Shown piece after piece: positions 22,826-31,520 of a DNA stretch of 64,000 bases. The translations under genes were made by a program, and so were the position numbers. The notes under the pieces were generated by a model. The model was given only the letters and a program-made list of their open reading frames with translations, was not told where the DNA came from and searched no databases. Source of the DNA: Paludibacter sp. (GTDB lineage Bacteria; Bacteroidota; Bacteroidia; Bacteroidales; Paludibacteraceae); contig DAIDKM010000002.1 in the NCBI GenBank assembly GCA_027450045.1, positions 34,791 to 98,790 of the forward strand, in the 5' to 3' direction. Numbering within the stretch: position 1 is the stretch's first letter; each line of letters begins with the position of its first letter.

Positions 22826-24535
22826 ATGGCGTTTGTCGGATTGTGGCTTTGTTTGGCACCTTGTTATCTCTTTCCACACCCAAAAATAACGACTAAAATC
22901 GCTCCAATGGATCAGGTTGCACTGTTTTTCAATAAAGGAGCCTATGAGCAGGCAGACTCATTGCTTTCAACAATGGATGGCAACCTACCCTCATGGGAAC
23001 AATGGCATACGAAAGTCCGTTTTGCTTTGCAACTAAAACAGCATCCTGCATCGGCTCAACCAACTATTATGAAAGCGATGAATACTGACGAAGATACTTA
23101 CTGGCCATCCATTTCACCTGACAATCGATTATTTGCCGTTACCATTAGCCACCGCAACACAGATATTCAGCAAGGATCACAAGAAGATTTGCAGTTTTAC
23201 CGTCGCGATTCCATTAACAAATGGTTCGTGGATCCATCATTATCTCAAATGCTTAATACACCTTTCAACGAAGGTTCTGCCAGTTTCTCAACTGACGGAC
23301 ACTATCTCTTTTTTGTGGCTTCCGATCGAAGCGATGGATTGGGAAGTTGTGATATTTATTATCTCATTCGACATGGAAATGGATGGTCATTTCCCATACA
23401 TCCCGATGCGCCTTTGAATACAAGATTCTGGGAAAGTAATCCTTCCCTTTCAAGCGATGGACATACACTCTATTTTTGTTCAAACCGTCCGGGAGGCGTT
23501 GGAGGAATGGATATTTGGACATGCCGCGTGAAACCTCAATCCGATGGAACACTGTTCTTCTATCAAGCTGAAGATTTGGGAAAACCAATCAATACGCCAC
23601 AAAACGAAACATCACCATTTATTCATCCTGACAACAAAACGTTATATTTTTCATCTGACGGTCATTTGGGAATGGGGGGACAAGACATTTTCGTAACACG
23701 CAAAGACAAAAACGGGAAATGGCAACAACCTGAAAATATGGGCTATCCAATCAATTCACATGGTGACGAACAAGGATTTTCGACTGATGCAGAAGGCAAA
23801 ACCGGCTATTTTTCTTCCAATGGAATAGATTCCCAAAACCATAAACAACAAATTTATTGTGTAATTCTACCGAAAACCGATCGACCACAAGCTATGAAAT
23901 GCAGGCACGGAAACGTAAACCCCGCTGATCTTACAGCGCCTACACCAACCTTCGTACAGGTAATAAACGTCTCAACCAACAGGCCCGCATTCACAACAAC
24001 AGCCGATAGACACACAGGCCTATTTGCAATTTGTTACCCTGACACAGGCAATTACGCCCTCTCCATTGTCAAAGAAGGCTATTTGTTCCATTTTTCCTCG
24101 TTAAACGATTCCATGTCAATGGGCAACATTCCATTGACAAAAATAGCCGTTGGAGAAAAGATTACGCTACGCAACATTTATTTTGATTTCAATTCCGCCC
24201 TTTTACAAGCTACCTCCGAAGCGGAACTAAATCAACTCACCATGTTGTTAAAGAGTTCTCCTGCAATTCATCTTCTTATTGCCGGCCACACCGATAGCAT
24301 CGGAAGCGCAGGTTACAACCTAAAACTCTCAACACAAAGAGCTGAAGCAGTAGTGAATTATCTTGTAACAAAAGGTATAGCTCCAGAAAGATTACAATCA
24401 AAAGGCTATGGCTCAACCCAACCCATTGCCGATAACAACACGGAAAAAGGACGCGCCTTGAACCGGAGAACAGAAGCCATTATCATTGATAACAAACAAG
24501 AAACATCCATCCAACAAACCATTAATAACAAATGA
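22826..24535 (+). CDS. OmpA-family protein with PD40 propeller and regulatory-like domain (PorE-like)
   Basis: From the ATG at 22826 (hydrophobic start MAFVGLWLCLAPCYLF) the protein has 569 residues. Domains in order: a short helical region (about 25-75); a beta-propeller of PD40-type repeats (FSTDGHYLFFVASD, LSSDGHTLYFCSNRPGG, HPDNKTLYFSSDGHLGMGG); a carboxypeptidase-regulatory-like domain (about 370-440); and a C-terminal OmpA peptidoglycan-binding domain (IYFDFNSALL, GHTDSIGS, LSTQRAEAVVNYL, NRRTEAII). This is the arrangement of PorE, the T9SS envelope component that binds peptidoglycan, but similar OmpA-propeller proteins exist. Unlike PorE it shows no clear lipobox. The exonuclease gene starts one base after its stop codon. 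Confidence 0.85.
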   Translation: MAFVGLWLCLAPCYLFPHPKITTKIAPMDQVALFFNKGAYEQADSLLSTMDGNLPSWEQWHTKVRFALQLKQHPASAQPTIMKAMNTDEDTYWPSISPDNRLFAVTISHRNTDIQQGSQEDLQFYRRDSINKWFVDPSLSQMLNTPFNEGSASFSTDGHYLFFVASDRSDGLGSCDIYYLIRHGNGWSFPIHPDAPLNTRFWESNPSLSSDGHTLYFCSNRPGGVGGMDIWTCRVKPQSDGTLFFYQAEDLGKPINTPQNETSPFIHPDNKTLYFSSDGHLGMGGQDIFVTRKDKNGKWQQPENMGYPINSHGDEQGFSTDAEGKTGYFSSNGIDSQNHKQQIYCVILPKTDRPQAMKCRHGNVNPADLTAPTPTFVQVINVSTNRPAFTTTADRHTGLFAICYPDTGNYALSIVKEGYLFHFSSLNDSMSMGNIPLTKIAVGEKITLRNIYFDFNSALLQATSEAELNQLTMLLKSSPAIHLLIAGHTDSIGSAGYNLKLSTQRAEAVVNYLVTKGIAPERLQSKGYGSTQPIADNNTEKGRALNRRTEAIIIDNKQETSIQQTINNK

Positions 24536-24536
24536 C

Positions 24537-25304
24537 ATGCAATTAAACTTGAAAAATCCGCTTATTATTTTTGACCTTGAAACAACCGGTATGAATATTG
24601 CAACCGATCGTATTGTAGAAATTTCATACCTGAAAATATATCCAAACGGCAAAGAAGAAGGGAAAACCATGCGTCTTAATCCCGGCGTACCCATCCCACC
24701 GGAAACCACGGCTATACATGGCATTCGTGATGAAGATGTTGCCAACTCGCCCACATTTATATCCATTGCGAGGAATCTTGCTAAAGAGATTGAAGGGTGC
24801 GATTTAGCAGGTTACAACTCAAACCGTTTCGATATACCTTTGTTAGCCGAAGAATTTCTGCGAGCAGAAGTAGATATTGATTTGATGAGACGCAAATTCA
24901 TCGATGTTCAAACCATTTTTTACAAAAAAGAACCACGCACATTGTCAGCAGCTTACAAATTTTACTGCGATGGAGATTTGGAAAATGCACATAGCGCCGA
25001 AGCCGATACACGTGCTACGTACGAAGTGTTGAAGGCACAATTAGATCGCTATTCTGATCTGGAAAACGACATTAATTATCTTTCAAAATTTTCAGCGTTT
25101 ACCCGCAATGCTGATTTTGCCGGACGAATCGTTTTTGACGATAACGAAGAAGAAGTTTTTAATTTCGGCAAATACAAAGGGCAAAAGGTAGTTGATGTGC
25201 TGAAAAAAGATCCGGGATATTATGGTTGGATCATGCAAGGTGACTTTACACTGCACACCAAAAAGGTCATCACGAATGTCAAATTAAGAGGATTCAATAA
25301 ATAA
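24537..25304 (+). CDS. 3'-5' exonuclease, DnaQ/epsilon-like
   Basis: The ATG at 24537 lies one base after the previous stop codon, so translation is likely coupled; upstream in-frame codons overlap the OmpA gene. The 255-residue protein has the three DEDDh exonuclease motifs: IIFDLETTG, AGYNSNRFDIPLL and HSAEADTRATYEV. A C-terminal segment (FNFGKYKGQKVVDVLKKD, YYGWIMQGDF) matches the small domain found at the end of exodeoxyribonuclease X-like proteins. It probably trims or proofreads DNA 3' ends; association with DNA polymerase III is possible but not shown. Confidence 0.92.
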   Translation: MQLNLKNPLIIFDLETTGMNIATDRIVEISYLKIYPNGKEEGKTMRLNPGVPIPPETTAIHGIRDEDVANSPTFISIARNLAKEIEGCDLAGYNSNRFDIPLLAEEFLRAEVDIDLMRRKFIDVQTIFYKKEPRTLSAAYKFYCDGDLENAHSAEADTRATYEVLKAQLDRYSDLENDINYLSKFSAFTRNADFAGRIVFDDNEEEVFNFGKYKGQKVVDVLKKDPGYYGWIMQGDFTLHTKKVITNVKLRGFNK

Positions 25305-25356
25305 TAGTTATAATCGTCACTGCACAATAAAGAACTATATAACAGCAGAATAACCC

Positions 25357-25740
25357 ATGAAAGATTATAAAAAGCAATTTATTATAAAAGCGCAACCGCA
25401 AGATGTGTATGCCGCGCTGACTAACCCGGAGATTATCGCTATTTGGACCGGAGAAGAGGTGGTTATGAATACAGCACCGGACACTGAGTTTTCATGGTGG
25501 GACGGCGATATTTGCGGAAAGAATCTTGAATTTGAAACCGATAAAAAGATCGTACAACAATGGTACTTTGGTGAAGATGAAGAACCGACTTCCATCGTTA
25601 CACTAAAAATGCACCCTGACAAACAAGGCACCAGTCTTGAAATCAACCATACCAATATCCCCGACGAAGCTTACGACAACATTATCGAAGGTTGGAAAGA
25701 AGCAATTGTAACGCCTTTGCGTGATTTGCTCGAAGAGTAA
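25357..25740 (+). CDS. SRPBCC (AHSA1/START-like) domain protein
   Basis: A 127-residue cytoplasmic protein with the helix-grip fold pattern of the AHSA1 family: an initial strand (YKKQFIIKAQPQDVYAALTNPEIIAIWTG in which W and the preceding turn are typical), a central FSWWDGDICG strand, WYFGEDEEPTSIVTLKM, and a long C-terminal helix containing the hallmark GWKEAIVTPLRDLLE. Members bind small hydrophobic ligands or Hsp90-type partners; the ligand here is unknown. It lies 52 bp after the exonuclease and is the last gene before the leucine operon leader. Confidence 0.85.
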   Translation: MKDYKKQFIIKAQPQDVYAALTNPEIIAIWTGEEVVMNTAPDTEFSWWDGDICGKNLEFETDKKIVQQWYFGEDEEPTSIVTLKMHPDKQGTSLEINHTNIPDEAYDNIIEGWKEAIVTPLRDLLEE

Positions 25741-25862
25741 TGAAGAATAACACAATGAATTGAAAGCTTGCAAAAAAGAAGATCAAAAACAAAGAAATCA
25801 ATCATATTTTCCCTGTAAAAATTGCTGTTTGATATTTTTTTTACCCAATTAGTTTCAATCTA

Positions 25863-25894
25863 TTTGCATATTCCAATTAATCGAATTATCTTTG
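25863..25894 (+). promoter_or_regulatory. Promoter of the leucine operon
   Basis: TTTG at 25863-25866, 20 bases, then TATCTTTG at 25887-25894. The fit to the phylum consensus is close. Transcription would start near 25900, about 15 bases before the leader peptide ATG. Confidence 0.75.
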
Positions 25895-25913
25895 CATCAA
25901 GAAAAATTGATTT

Positions 25914-25976
25914 ATGACTCCTTCATCTTTCATATTGCTAAGCCTACGACTTTTGTGCACTCAAGTACAGAAGTGA
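25914..25976 (+). CDS. leuL: Leucine operon leader peptide
   Basis: A 20-codon ORF, too short for routine gene finding, reads MTPSSFILLSLRLLCTQVQK. Five of its codons are leucine within the stretch ILLSLRLL (TTG CTA AGC CTA CGA CTT TTG). It starts about 15 bases after the predicted transcription start and stops 35 bases before the terminator hairpin upstream of leuA. This is the classic layout of a leucine attenuator: ribosomes stalled at Leu codons would leave the downstream antiterminator strand free. The coding content is seen directly; the regulatory role follows from known attenuation systems. Confidence 0.8.
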   Translation: MTPSSFILLSLRLLCTQVQK

Positions 25977-26048
25977 AAGGGCATGGTATAATATTCAAAA
26001 CTCAGAAACCGAAAAGCCTTTCTCACTTCATTGTGGGGAGGCTTTTTT
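25970..26048 (+). promoter_or_regulatory. Transcription attenuator (terminator/antiterminator) of the leucine operon
   Basis: The terminator is AAAAGCCT (26012-26019) paired with AGGCTTTT, with an inner CTCAC/GTGGG stem and a T run at 26043-26048. GAAGTGAAAGG at 25970-25980 can instead pair with CCTTTCTCACTTC at 26017-26029, which removes the left arm of the terminator. The leader stop codon TGA (25974-25976) lies inside the first antiterminator strand, so a ribosome that reaches the stop would mask it and allow termination. Confidence 0.75.
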
Positions 26049-26095
26049 AATAATAAGAAAATCAAGATAAAACAAACTTTTAACACCAATAGATC

Positions 26096-27592
26096 ATGGA
26101 CAAATTGTATATCTTCGACACAACACTGCGTGATGGCGAACAAGTTCCCGGTTGTCAACTGAACACCATTGAAAAAATAGAAGTTGCAAAAGCGCTTGAA
26201 ACGTTAGGCGTTGACATTATTGAGGCAGGATTCCCGATTTCCAGCCCTGGCGACTTTAATTCTGTCGTCGAACTCTCCAAAGCTGTCACCTGGCCAACGA
26301 TCTGCGCATTGACTCGTGGCGTTGAAAAAGACATAGACGTTGCCGCTCAGGCGCTTCAATATGCCAAGAAAAAACGGATTCACACCGGCATAGGAACTTC
26401 CGACTATCATATTCTGTATAAATTCAATTCTAACAGAGAAGAGATTTTGCAACGCGCCATAGCAGCTGTCAAATATGCAAAAAAATACGTTGAAGATGTC
26501 GAATTTTACGCCGAAGATGCAGGCCGCACCGATAACGAATATTTAGCTCGCGTGGTCGAAGCCGTCATCAAGGCCGGAGCTACCGTAGTTAATATTCCCG
26601 ACACAACAGGCTACTGCCTTCCTGTTGACTATGCCGAAAAGATAAAATACCTCTTCGAACACGTCAATGGAATCCATAATGCAATCATCTCAACGCACTG
26701 CCATAACGACTTAGGCATGGCGACAGCCAACACGTTAGCAGGCGTTATGAACGGAGCACGCCAAGTTGAAGTGACCATCAATGGCATTGGCGAACGAGCC
26801 GGAAACACTGCACTCGAAGAAATTGTGATGATTCTTAATAGTCATAAAGACCTGAATATTGGGACAAACATCAATACTCAAAAAATCATTTCTACCAGCC
26901 GCATGGTATCCAGCCTGATGAATATGCCTGTGCAACCCAACAAGGCGATTGTGGGGCGGAACGCTTTTGCGCATTCATCAGGAATCCATCAGGATGGTGT
27001 CTTGAAAAATCGTGAAAGCTATGAAATCATTGACCCAAAAGAAGTTGGCATCGACGAAAATTCAATTGTATTGACTGCGCGTAGTGGACGCGCCGCCTTG
27101 AAGCACCGCCTGCACATGTTGGGAGTTGATCTGAAAGATAACAAACGTGTGGATGAGATTTACGAAGAATTTCTTAAATTAGCTGACCGAAAAAAAAACA
27201 TCAACGACAACGACCTGCTATTACTCGTTGGAAAAGAAAGATCAGAAAACCAACGCATTAAATTAGAATACTTGCAAGTTACATCAGGAGTAGGCATTCG
27301 TTCGGTAGCCAGTATCGGGTTAAATATAGCAGGAGAACATTTTGAAGCGGCGGCTTCAGGCAACGGTCCTGTAGATGCCGGCATCAATGCACTTAAACGA
27401 GTCATAAACCGCAAAATGACCTTGAATGATTTTCTTATTCAAGCTATTACCAAAGGAAGCGACGACGTAGGAAAAGTGCACATGCAAGTAGAATATGAGG
27501 GAAATATGTATTATGGATTTGCAGGCAACACCGACATTGTAGCCGCTTCCGTGGAAGCCTATATTGACGCTATCAACAAGTTTATCGAATAA
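26096..27592 (+). CDS. leuA: 2-isopropylmalate synthase
   Basis: LeuA condenses acetyl-CoA with 2-ketoisovalerate, the committed step of leucine synthesis. The 498-residue protein begins with the family signature [13 protein letters not shown], continues with [12 protein letters not shown] and the metal-binding [15 protein letters not shown], then [10 protein letters not shown] and [13 protein letters not shown]-terminal regulatory dimer domain (about residues 395-498, with [15 protein letters not shown] and [14 protein letters not shown]) indicates feedback-regulated LeuA rather than a short homocitrate or citramalate synthase. It is the first structural gene after the attenuator. Confidence 0.95.
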   Translation: MDKLYIFDTTLRDGEQVPGCQLNTIEKIEVAKALETLGVDIIEAGFPISSPGDFNSVVELSKAVTWPTICALTRGVEKDIDVAAQALQYAKKKRIHTGIGTSDYHILYKFNSNREEILQRAIAAVKYAKKYVEDVEFYAEDAGRTDNEYLARVVEAVIKAGATVVNIPDTTGYCLPVDYAEKIKYLFEHVNGIHNAIISTHCHNDLGMATANTLAGVMNGARQVEVTINGIGERAGNTALEEIVMILNSHKDLNIGTNINTQKIISTSRMVSSLMNMPVQPNKAIVGRNAFAHSSGIHQDGVLKNRESYEIIDPKEVGIDENSIVLTARSGRAALKHRLHMLGVDLKDNKRVDEIYEEFLKLADRKKNINDNDLLLLVGKERSENQRIKLEYLQVTSGVGIRSVASIGLNIAGEHFEAAASGNGPVDAGINALKRVINRKMTLNDFLIQAITKGSDDVGKVHMQVEYEGNMYYGFAGNTDIVAASVEAYIDAINKFIE

Positions 27593-27617
27593 AAGAAATT
27601 CACACTCATCATAAGTT

Positions 27618-28937
27618 ATGCCTACCAACAGGCCATCATTCGTACATCGCATAAGCCACTTCCTGAAGCATCAAGTTTGGCAAATCGATCTTAAGCCTCT
27701 TTCCAAAATCAAAGAATTTGGATTTACTGTGCTTAGGATTATAATTGTTACGTACGAAGATTGGACGAAAGGACTTTTGGATTACAGAGCATCGGCATTG
27801 ACTTATTTCTCTCTATTTTCGATAGTTCCGGTTTTTGCACTGCTTTTTGGCATTGCGAAAGGCTTTGGGTTGGATACGATATTGATGAAATGGATGACGT
27901 ATAACCTGACATGGGCAGGAGATGCACTCCCTACCATTTTGAATTTTACAAATTCATTGTTAGAACACACAAAGGGAGGATTAATTGCCGGTATCGGCTT
28001 ACTCTTTTTGTTTTATGCCATAATCAATATGCTGGGACGCATCGAAGATGCCATGAACAATATTCATCATATTGAAAAACAACGTTCTATCATTCGTAAA
28101 TTTACAGACTATTTGGCGATCACGGCATTGGCGCCTGTGTTTTTGATTGTATCTTCCGCAGCCCAGATTTGGCTATATCATACATTGCGGGACATGACAG
28201 ATCCACTATCGTTTAATGGGTTCTTAAGGCCTATCTTTCGATTCATTCCTTATGTAATGAGTTGGATCTTATTTGCTTGCCTTTATATCATCATGCCGAA
28301 CGCTAAAGTAAAAATAAAACCGGCTCTCATTGCGGCACTTATTGCAGGAACTGTTTTTCAACTTTGGCAATACATTTATATCTATTTCCAAATAGGAGTT
28401 GCCCAATACAACGCGATTTACGGAAGCTTCGCAGCATTGCCACTTTTGCTACTGTTTTTATATTACTCATGGACAATCTTTTTGGTTGGAGGAAAAATTG
28501 CATACAGCATAGAACACATTCACCGCATTCAAATAGAACGAAATAGCGGTTCATTGTCAATGCTGCAACAAAAAATTGTCTATACCGTTTTAGTTCATGC
28601 TATTGTCAAAAAATTTGAACAAGCAAAAGAACCACCAACATTGCAAACATTATCCACATCCATCAAATTACCCGAACATGTGGTAAAGAAAATGCTTCAA
28701 GCGCTGGTGAACGCTTCTGTGCTGCGCGAGGTGAACGAACTCACTGTAGGCTATCAACCTGCTTTTGATATTCAACAAATGACATTTGGGTATTTGCTCC
28801 AAATCATTGAACAAAATATCGATGCACAAGGAACATTTCAACAAACCGAAACATCAAAAGCCATTGCAACAATTTACGAAGAACATGCTAACTCGTTTTC
28901 GAAAGCAAATCTATTAATCAAAGACATAAACAACTGA
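27618..28937 (+). CDS. YihY/virulence factor BrkB family membrane protein
   Basis: A 439-residue integral inner-membrane protein with about six transmembrane segments in residues 40-300, including LTYFSLFSIVPVFALLFGIAKGF, GLIAGIGLLFLFYAIINMLG and SFAALPLLLLFLYYSWTIFLVGG. The residues around DYRASALTYFSLFSIVP and AQYNAIYGSFAALP are hallmarks of the YihY/BrkB family. The C-terminal 130 residues form a soluble domain that looks like a winged helix (LQTLSTSIKLPEHVVKKMLQAL). Function in the family is poorly known. It sits between leuA and leuC with gaps of 25 and 35 bp, so the leucine attenuator should control it, an unexpected membership. Confidence 0.92.
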   Translation: MPTNRPSFVHRISHFLKHQVWQIDLKPLSKIKEFGFTVLRIIIVTYEDWTKGLLDYRASALTYFSLFSIVPVFALLFGIAKGFGLDTILMKWMTYNLTWAGDALPTILNFTNSLLEHTKGGLIAGIGLLFLFYAIINMLGRIEDAMNNIHHIEKQRSIIRKFTDYLAITALAPVFLIVSSAAQIWLYHTLRDMTDPLSFNGFLRPIFRFIPYVMSWILFACLYIIMPNAKVKIKPALIAALIAGTVFQLWQYIYIYFQIGVAQYNAIYGSFAALPLLLLFLYYSWTIFLVGGKIAYSIEHIHRIQIERNSGSLSMLQQKIVYTVLVHAIVKKFEQAKEPPTLQTLSTSIKLPEHVVKKMLQALVNASVLREVNELTVGYQPAFDIQQMTFGYLLQIIEQNIDAQGTFQQTETSKAIATIYEEHANSFSKANLLIKDINN

Positions 28938-28972
28938 AAAACAAATAATAACAATTTATCAATTACATTATT

Positions 28973-30367
28973 ATGACGAAACGTACATTATTCGACAAAA
29001 TTTGGGATGCACATGTAGTTACGGCTGTTCCCAACGGGCCAACACAACTTTACATAGATCGTCATTACTGCCACGAAGTGACGAGTCCGCAAGCATTTGA
29101 CGGATTGCGTAAACGTGGACTAAAAGTTTTCCGACCTGAAAAGACAACATTGTCTCCTGATCATAACATTCCCACATTACTTCAAGATCAACCGATTAAA
29201 GATCTTATATCAAAACACCAGGTTGACACCTTGACGCGAAACGCCAATGAATTTGGTTTGACCATGTATGGATTAGGACATTCCAAGAATGGCATTATTC
29301 ATGTTATTGGCCCGGAAAACGGGCTTACACTTCCGGGCATGACCATCGTTTGCGGAGATAGCCACACATCTACTCACGGAGCTTTCGGGTCTATCGCTTT
29401 TGGCATTGGCACCAGCGAAGTCGAAATGGTATTGGCCTCACAATGTATTCTTCAGCCTCGCCCAAAAACAATGCGCATTACATTTAATGGGAAACTAAAA
29501 TCCGGCGTAACAGCTAAAGATCTTGCCTTGTATATGATTTCACAACTTACAACCGGCGGCGCTACGGGCTATTTTGTAGAATACGCTGGTGAAGCCATTC
29601 GTGCACTTTCCATGGAAGAACGCATGACTGTCTGCAATTTAAGCATTGAAATGGGCGCCCGTGGTGGCATGATTGCTCCTGACGAAACTACTTTTGCATA
29701 CATGAAAGGTCGTGAATTTGTGCCTAAAGAGGAAGCATGGGACAAGGCTTTGGCCTATTGGAAAACATTGCCGACAGATGAAGGCGCCATGTTCGATCGT
29801 GAAATCACCTTTGACGCATCAGCGATTGAACCTATGATTACCTATGGAACAAACCCCGGCATGGGAATTTCCATCCATTCCTCTATTCCTAAACTGGAAG
29901 AAATTGATCCGGCAGGACGCATTTCATTTGAGAAAGCCATGACATACATGGGGTTTACACCCGGTGAAAAAATAGAAGGGAAATCCATCGATTATGTTTT
30001 CCTTGGAAGCTGCACTAATGGACGTATTGAAGATTTCAGAGCATTTACCTCCTTTGTAAAAGGGAAAAAGAAAGCCGAACACGTCATTGCATGGCTTGTT
30101 CCCGGTTCTTGGGCAGTTGAAAAACAAATACGTGCAGAGGGATTAGATAAGATTCTGGAAGAAGCCGGTTTTGCACTACGTCAGCCTGGATGTTCAGCAT
30201 GCCTTGCCATGAATGACGATAAAGTGCCGGCAGGCAAATATGCCGTCTCAACATCGAATCGAAATTTTGAAGGCAGACAAGGCCCCGGTGCTCGTACGCT
30301 GCTTGCCGGACCTCTAGTTGCCGCAGCCGCTGCAATCACAGGTAAAATAACCGATCCAAGACAATAA
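28973..30367 (+). CDS. leuC: 3-isopropylmalate dehydratase large subunit
   Basis: LeuC with LeuD isomerises 2-isopropylmalate to 3-isopropylmalate using a [4Fe-4S] cluster. The 464-residue protein has normal length and the aconitase-fold motifs: [10 protein letters not shown] near the N-terminus, [26 protein letters not shown], then the cluster ligands in [12 protein letters not shown] and [34 protein letters not shown] closes the protein. In most leucine operons leuD follows at once; here a four-helix-bundle gene bounded by inverted repeats separates the two. Confidence 0.96.
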   Translation: MTKRTLFDKIWDAHVVTAVPNGPTQLYIDRHYCHEVTSPQAFDGLRKRGLKVFRPEKTTLSPDHNIPTLLQDQPIKDLISKHQVDTLTRNANEFGLTMYGLGHSKNGIIHVIGPENGLTLPGMTIVCGDSHTSTHGAFGSIAFGIGTSEVEMVLASQCILQPRPKTMRITFNGKLKSGVTAKDLALYMISQLTTGGATGYFVEYAGEAIRALSMEERMTVCNLSIEMGARGGMIAPDETTFAYMKGREFVPKEEAWDKALAYWKTLPTDEGAMFDREITFDASAIEPMITYGTNPGMGISIHSSIPKLEEIDPAGRISFEKAMTYMGFTPGEKIEGKSIDYVFLGSCTNGRIEDFRAFTSFVKGKKKAEHVIAWLVPGSWAVEKQIRAEGLDKILEEAGFALRQPGCSACLAMNDDKVPAGKYAVSTSNRNFEGRQGPGARTLLAGPLVAAAAAITGKITDPRQ

Positions 30368-30370
30368 ATT

Positions 30371-30392
30371 GCCAATATGCTAATATGCCAAT
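30371..30392. repeat. Left inverted repeat flanking the S23-type gene
   Basis: A 22-bp sequence starting GCCAATATGC and ending TATGCCAAT. It matches the reverse complement of 30771-30792 at 19 of 22 positions. It begins three bases after the leuC stop codon. Confidence 0.8.
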
Positions 30393-30405
30393 CAATTGAC
30401 CAATA

Positions 30406-30771
30406 ATGGAAATCCAATTCACAGGTAATAGAATCGTTGATTTAACTTTCAGCTTCTCATTAAAGATAATTCTATTATCTGAAAAGTTAGAAGAACAAAG
30501 AAAATATGCTATTGCTAATCAATTAATCCGAAGCGGGACTTCTGTTGGGGCTAATGTCAGAGAGGCTCAAAATTGTGAAAGCAAATTGGATTTTATTCAT
30601 AAGTTTAAAATTGCAGCTAAAGAAGCCGAAGAAACTGAGTACTGGTTATTACTATGCAAACACTCAGAAAATTACCCTTTTGAAGAAGGACTGCTTGAAG
30701 ACATCAAAGAAATTCAAAAAATAATCAACAGTATCATTCACTCCGCCAAATCGAACAAGTCGGCTAAGTAA
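30406..30771 (+). CDS. Four-helix bundle protein (23S rRNA intervening-sequence protein family)
   Basis: A 121-residue, all-helical cytoplasmic protein with the S23/IVP family pattern: [42 protein letters not shown] (the family hallmark), [20 protein letters not shown] and a final helix [18 protein letters not shown]. Relatives are encoded in intervening sequences of 23S rRNA genes, and the Avd protein of diversity-generating retroelements shares the fold. Its role outside those contexts is unknown. Here it is inserted between leuC and leuD and flanked by 22-bp imperfect inverted repeats; the right repeat begins within its stop codon. This strongly suggests a mobile or formerly mobile unit of about 420 bp. 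Confidence 0.9.
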   Translation: MEIQFTGNRIVDLTFSFSLKIILLSEKLEEQRKYAIANQLIRSGTSVGANVREAQNCESKLDFIHKFKIAAKEAEETEYWLLLCKHSENYPFEEGLLEDIKEIQKIINSIIHSAKSNKSAK

Positions 30772-30792
30772 TTGGCATACTTGCACATTGGC
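30771..30792. repeat. Right inverted repeat flanking the S23-type gene
   Basis: Starts ATTGGCATAC and ends CACATTGGC; the inverted partner of 30371-30392 with three mismatches. It lies 14 bp before the leuD start codon. Confidence 0.8.
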
Positions 30793-30806
30793 ACATTATA
30801 ATTAAT

Positions 30807-31391
30807 ATGGAAAAATTTCAAACACTCACCTCAACATGTGTTCCACTCCCCATCGAAAATGTGGATACAGACCAAATTATTCCGGCTCGCTTTTTGAAAG
30901 CAACCACACGCGAAGGATTTGGAAACAATCTTTTTGCTGATTGGCGCTACGACAAATCAGGACAACCTATCAACAATTTTGTATTGAACAATCCGACCTA
31001 TTCGGGTCAGGTGCTGGTAGCAGGTAAAAATTTCGGCAGTGGCTCAAGTCGCGAACATGCAGCATGGGCGCTAGCCGGATATGGATTCAAAGTAGTTGTA
31101 TCAAGTTTCTTTGCCGATATTTTCAAAGGCAACGCACTCAATAACGGGGTTTTACCGGTAGTAGTTTCGGATGTATTTCTATTGGAGCTTTTTGCTGCTA
31201 TTCAAGTTGATCCCACAACAACCATAACCGTGAATCTTGAACAACAAACGATATGTAACAATGCAAGCGGTGTTGTTGAAACCTTTGAGATCAATCCTTA
31301 CAAAAAAGAGTGTTTGCTGCATGGACTCGACGACATCGACTACCTATTAAGCAAGAAAGAAGCCATTGAAGCATGGGAAAAAGTCCATTGA
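30807..31391 (+). CDS. leuD: 3-isopropylmalate dehydratase small subunit
   Basis: The 194-residue partner of LeuC, forming the swivelling domain over the active site. Family blocks are clear: [19 protein letters not shown] at the N-terminus, [23 protein letters not shown] (with the SSREHA substrate loop), and [25 protein letters not shown]. Length is normal for the bacterial LeuD type. It is the last gene of the operon and is followed by a strong terminator, so leuB is not part of this transcription unit. Confidence 0.96.
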   Translation: MEKFQTLTSTCVPLPIENVDTDQIIPARFLKATTREGFGNNLFADWRYDKSGQPINNFVLNNPTYSGQVLVAGKNFGSGSSREHAAWALAGYGFKVVVSSFFADIFKGNALNNGVLPVVVSDVFLLELFAAIQVDPTTTITVNLEQQTICNNASGVVETFEINPYKKECLLHGLDDIDYLLSKKEAIEAWEKVH

Positions 31392-31409
31392 ATAAATCAA
31401 CCTTCTGAA

Positions 31410-31456
31410 AAAATGTGTTCTCCGGTTTCAATATCAGGGAACACATTTCTTTTTTA
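31410..31456 (+). terminator. Terminator of the leucine operon
   Basis: AAATGTGTTC (31411-31420) and GAACACATTT (31440-31449) form a perfect 10-bp stem with a 19-nt loop, followed by CTTTTTT. It lies 20 bp after the leuD stop codon. Confidence 0.85.
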
Positions 31457-31520
31457 ATTCAATCCACTCTTCAGAATAATCGAATAAAACATAGCGAAAA
31501 GAATATTCTTTGAAAATGTG

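Noticed and set aside
26096..27592. Citramalate or homocitrate synthase
   Set aside because: A full C-terminal regulatory domain and linkage to leuC and leuD with a Leu-rich leader favour LeuA.
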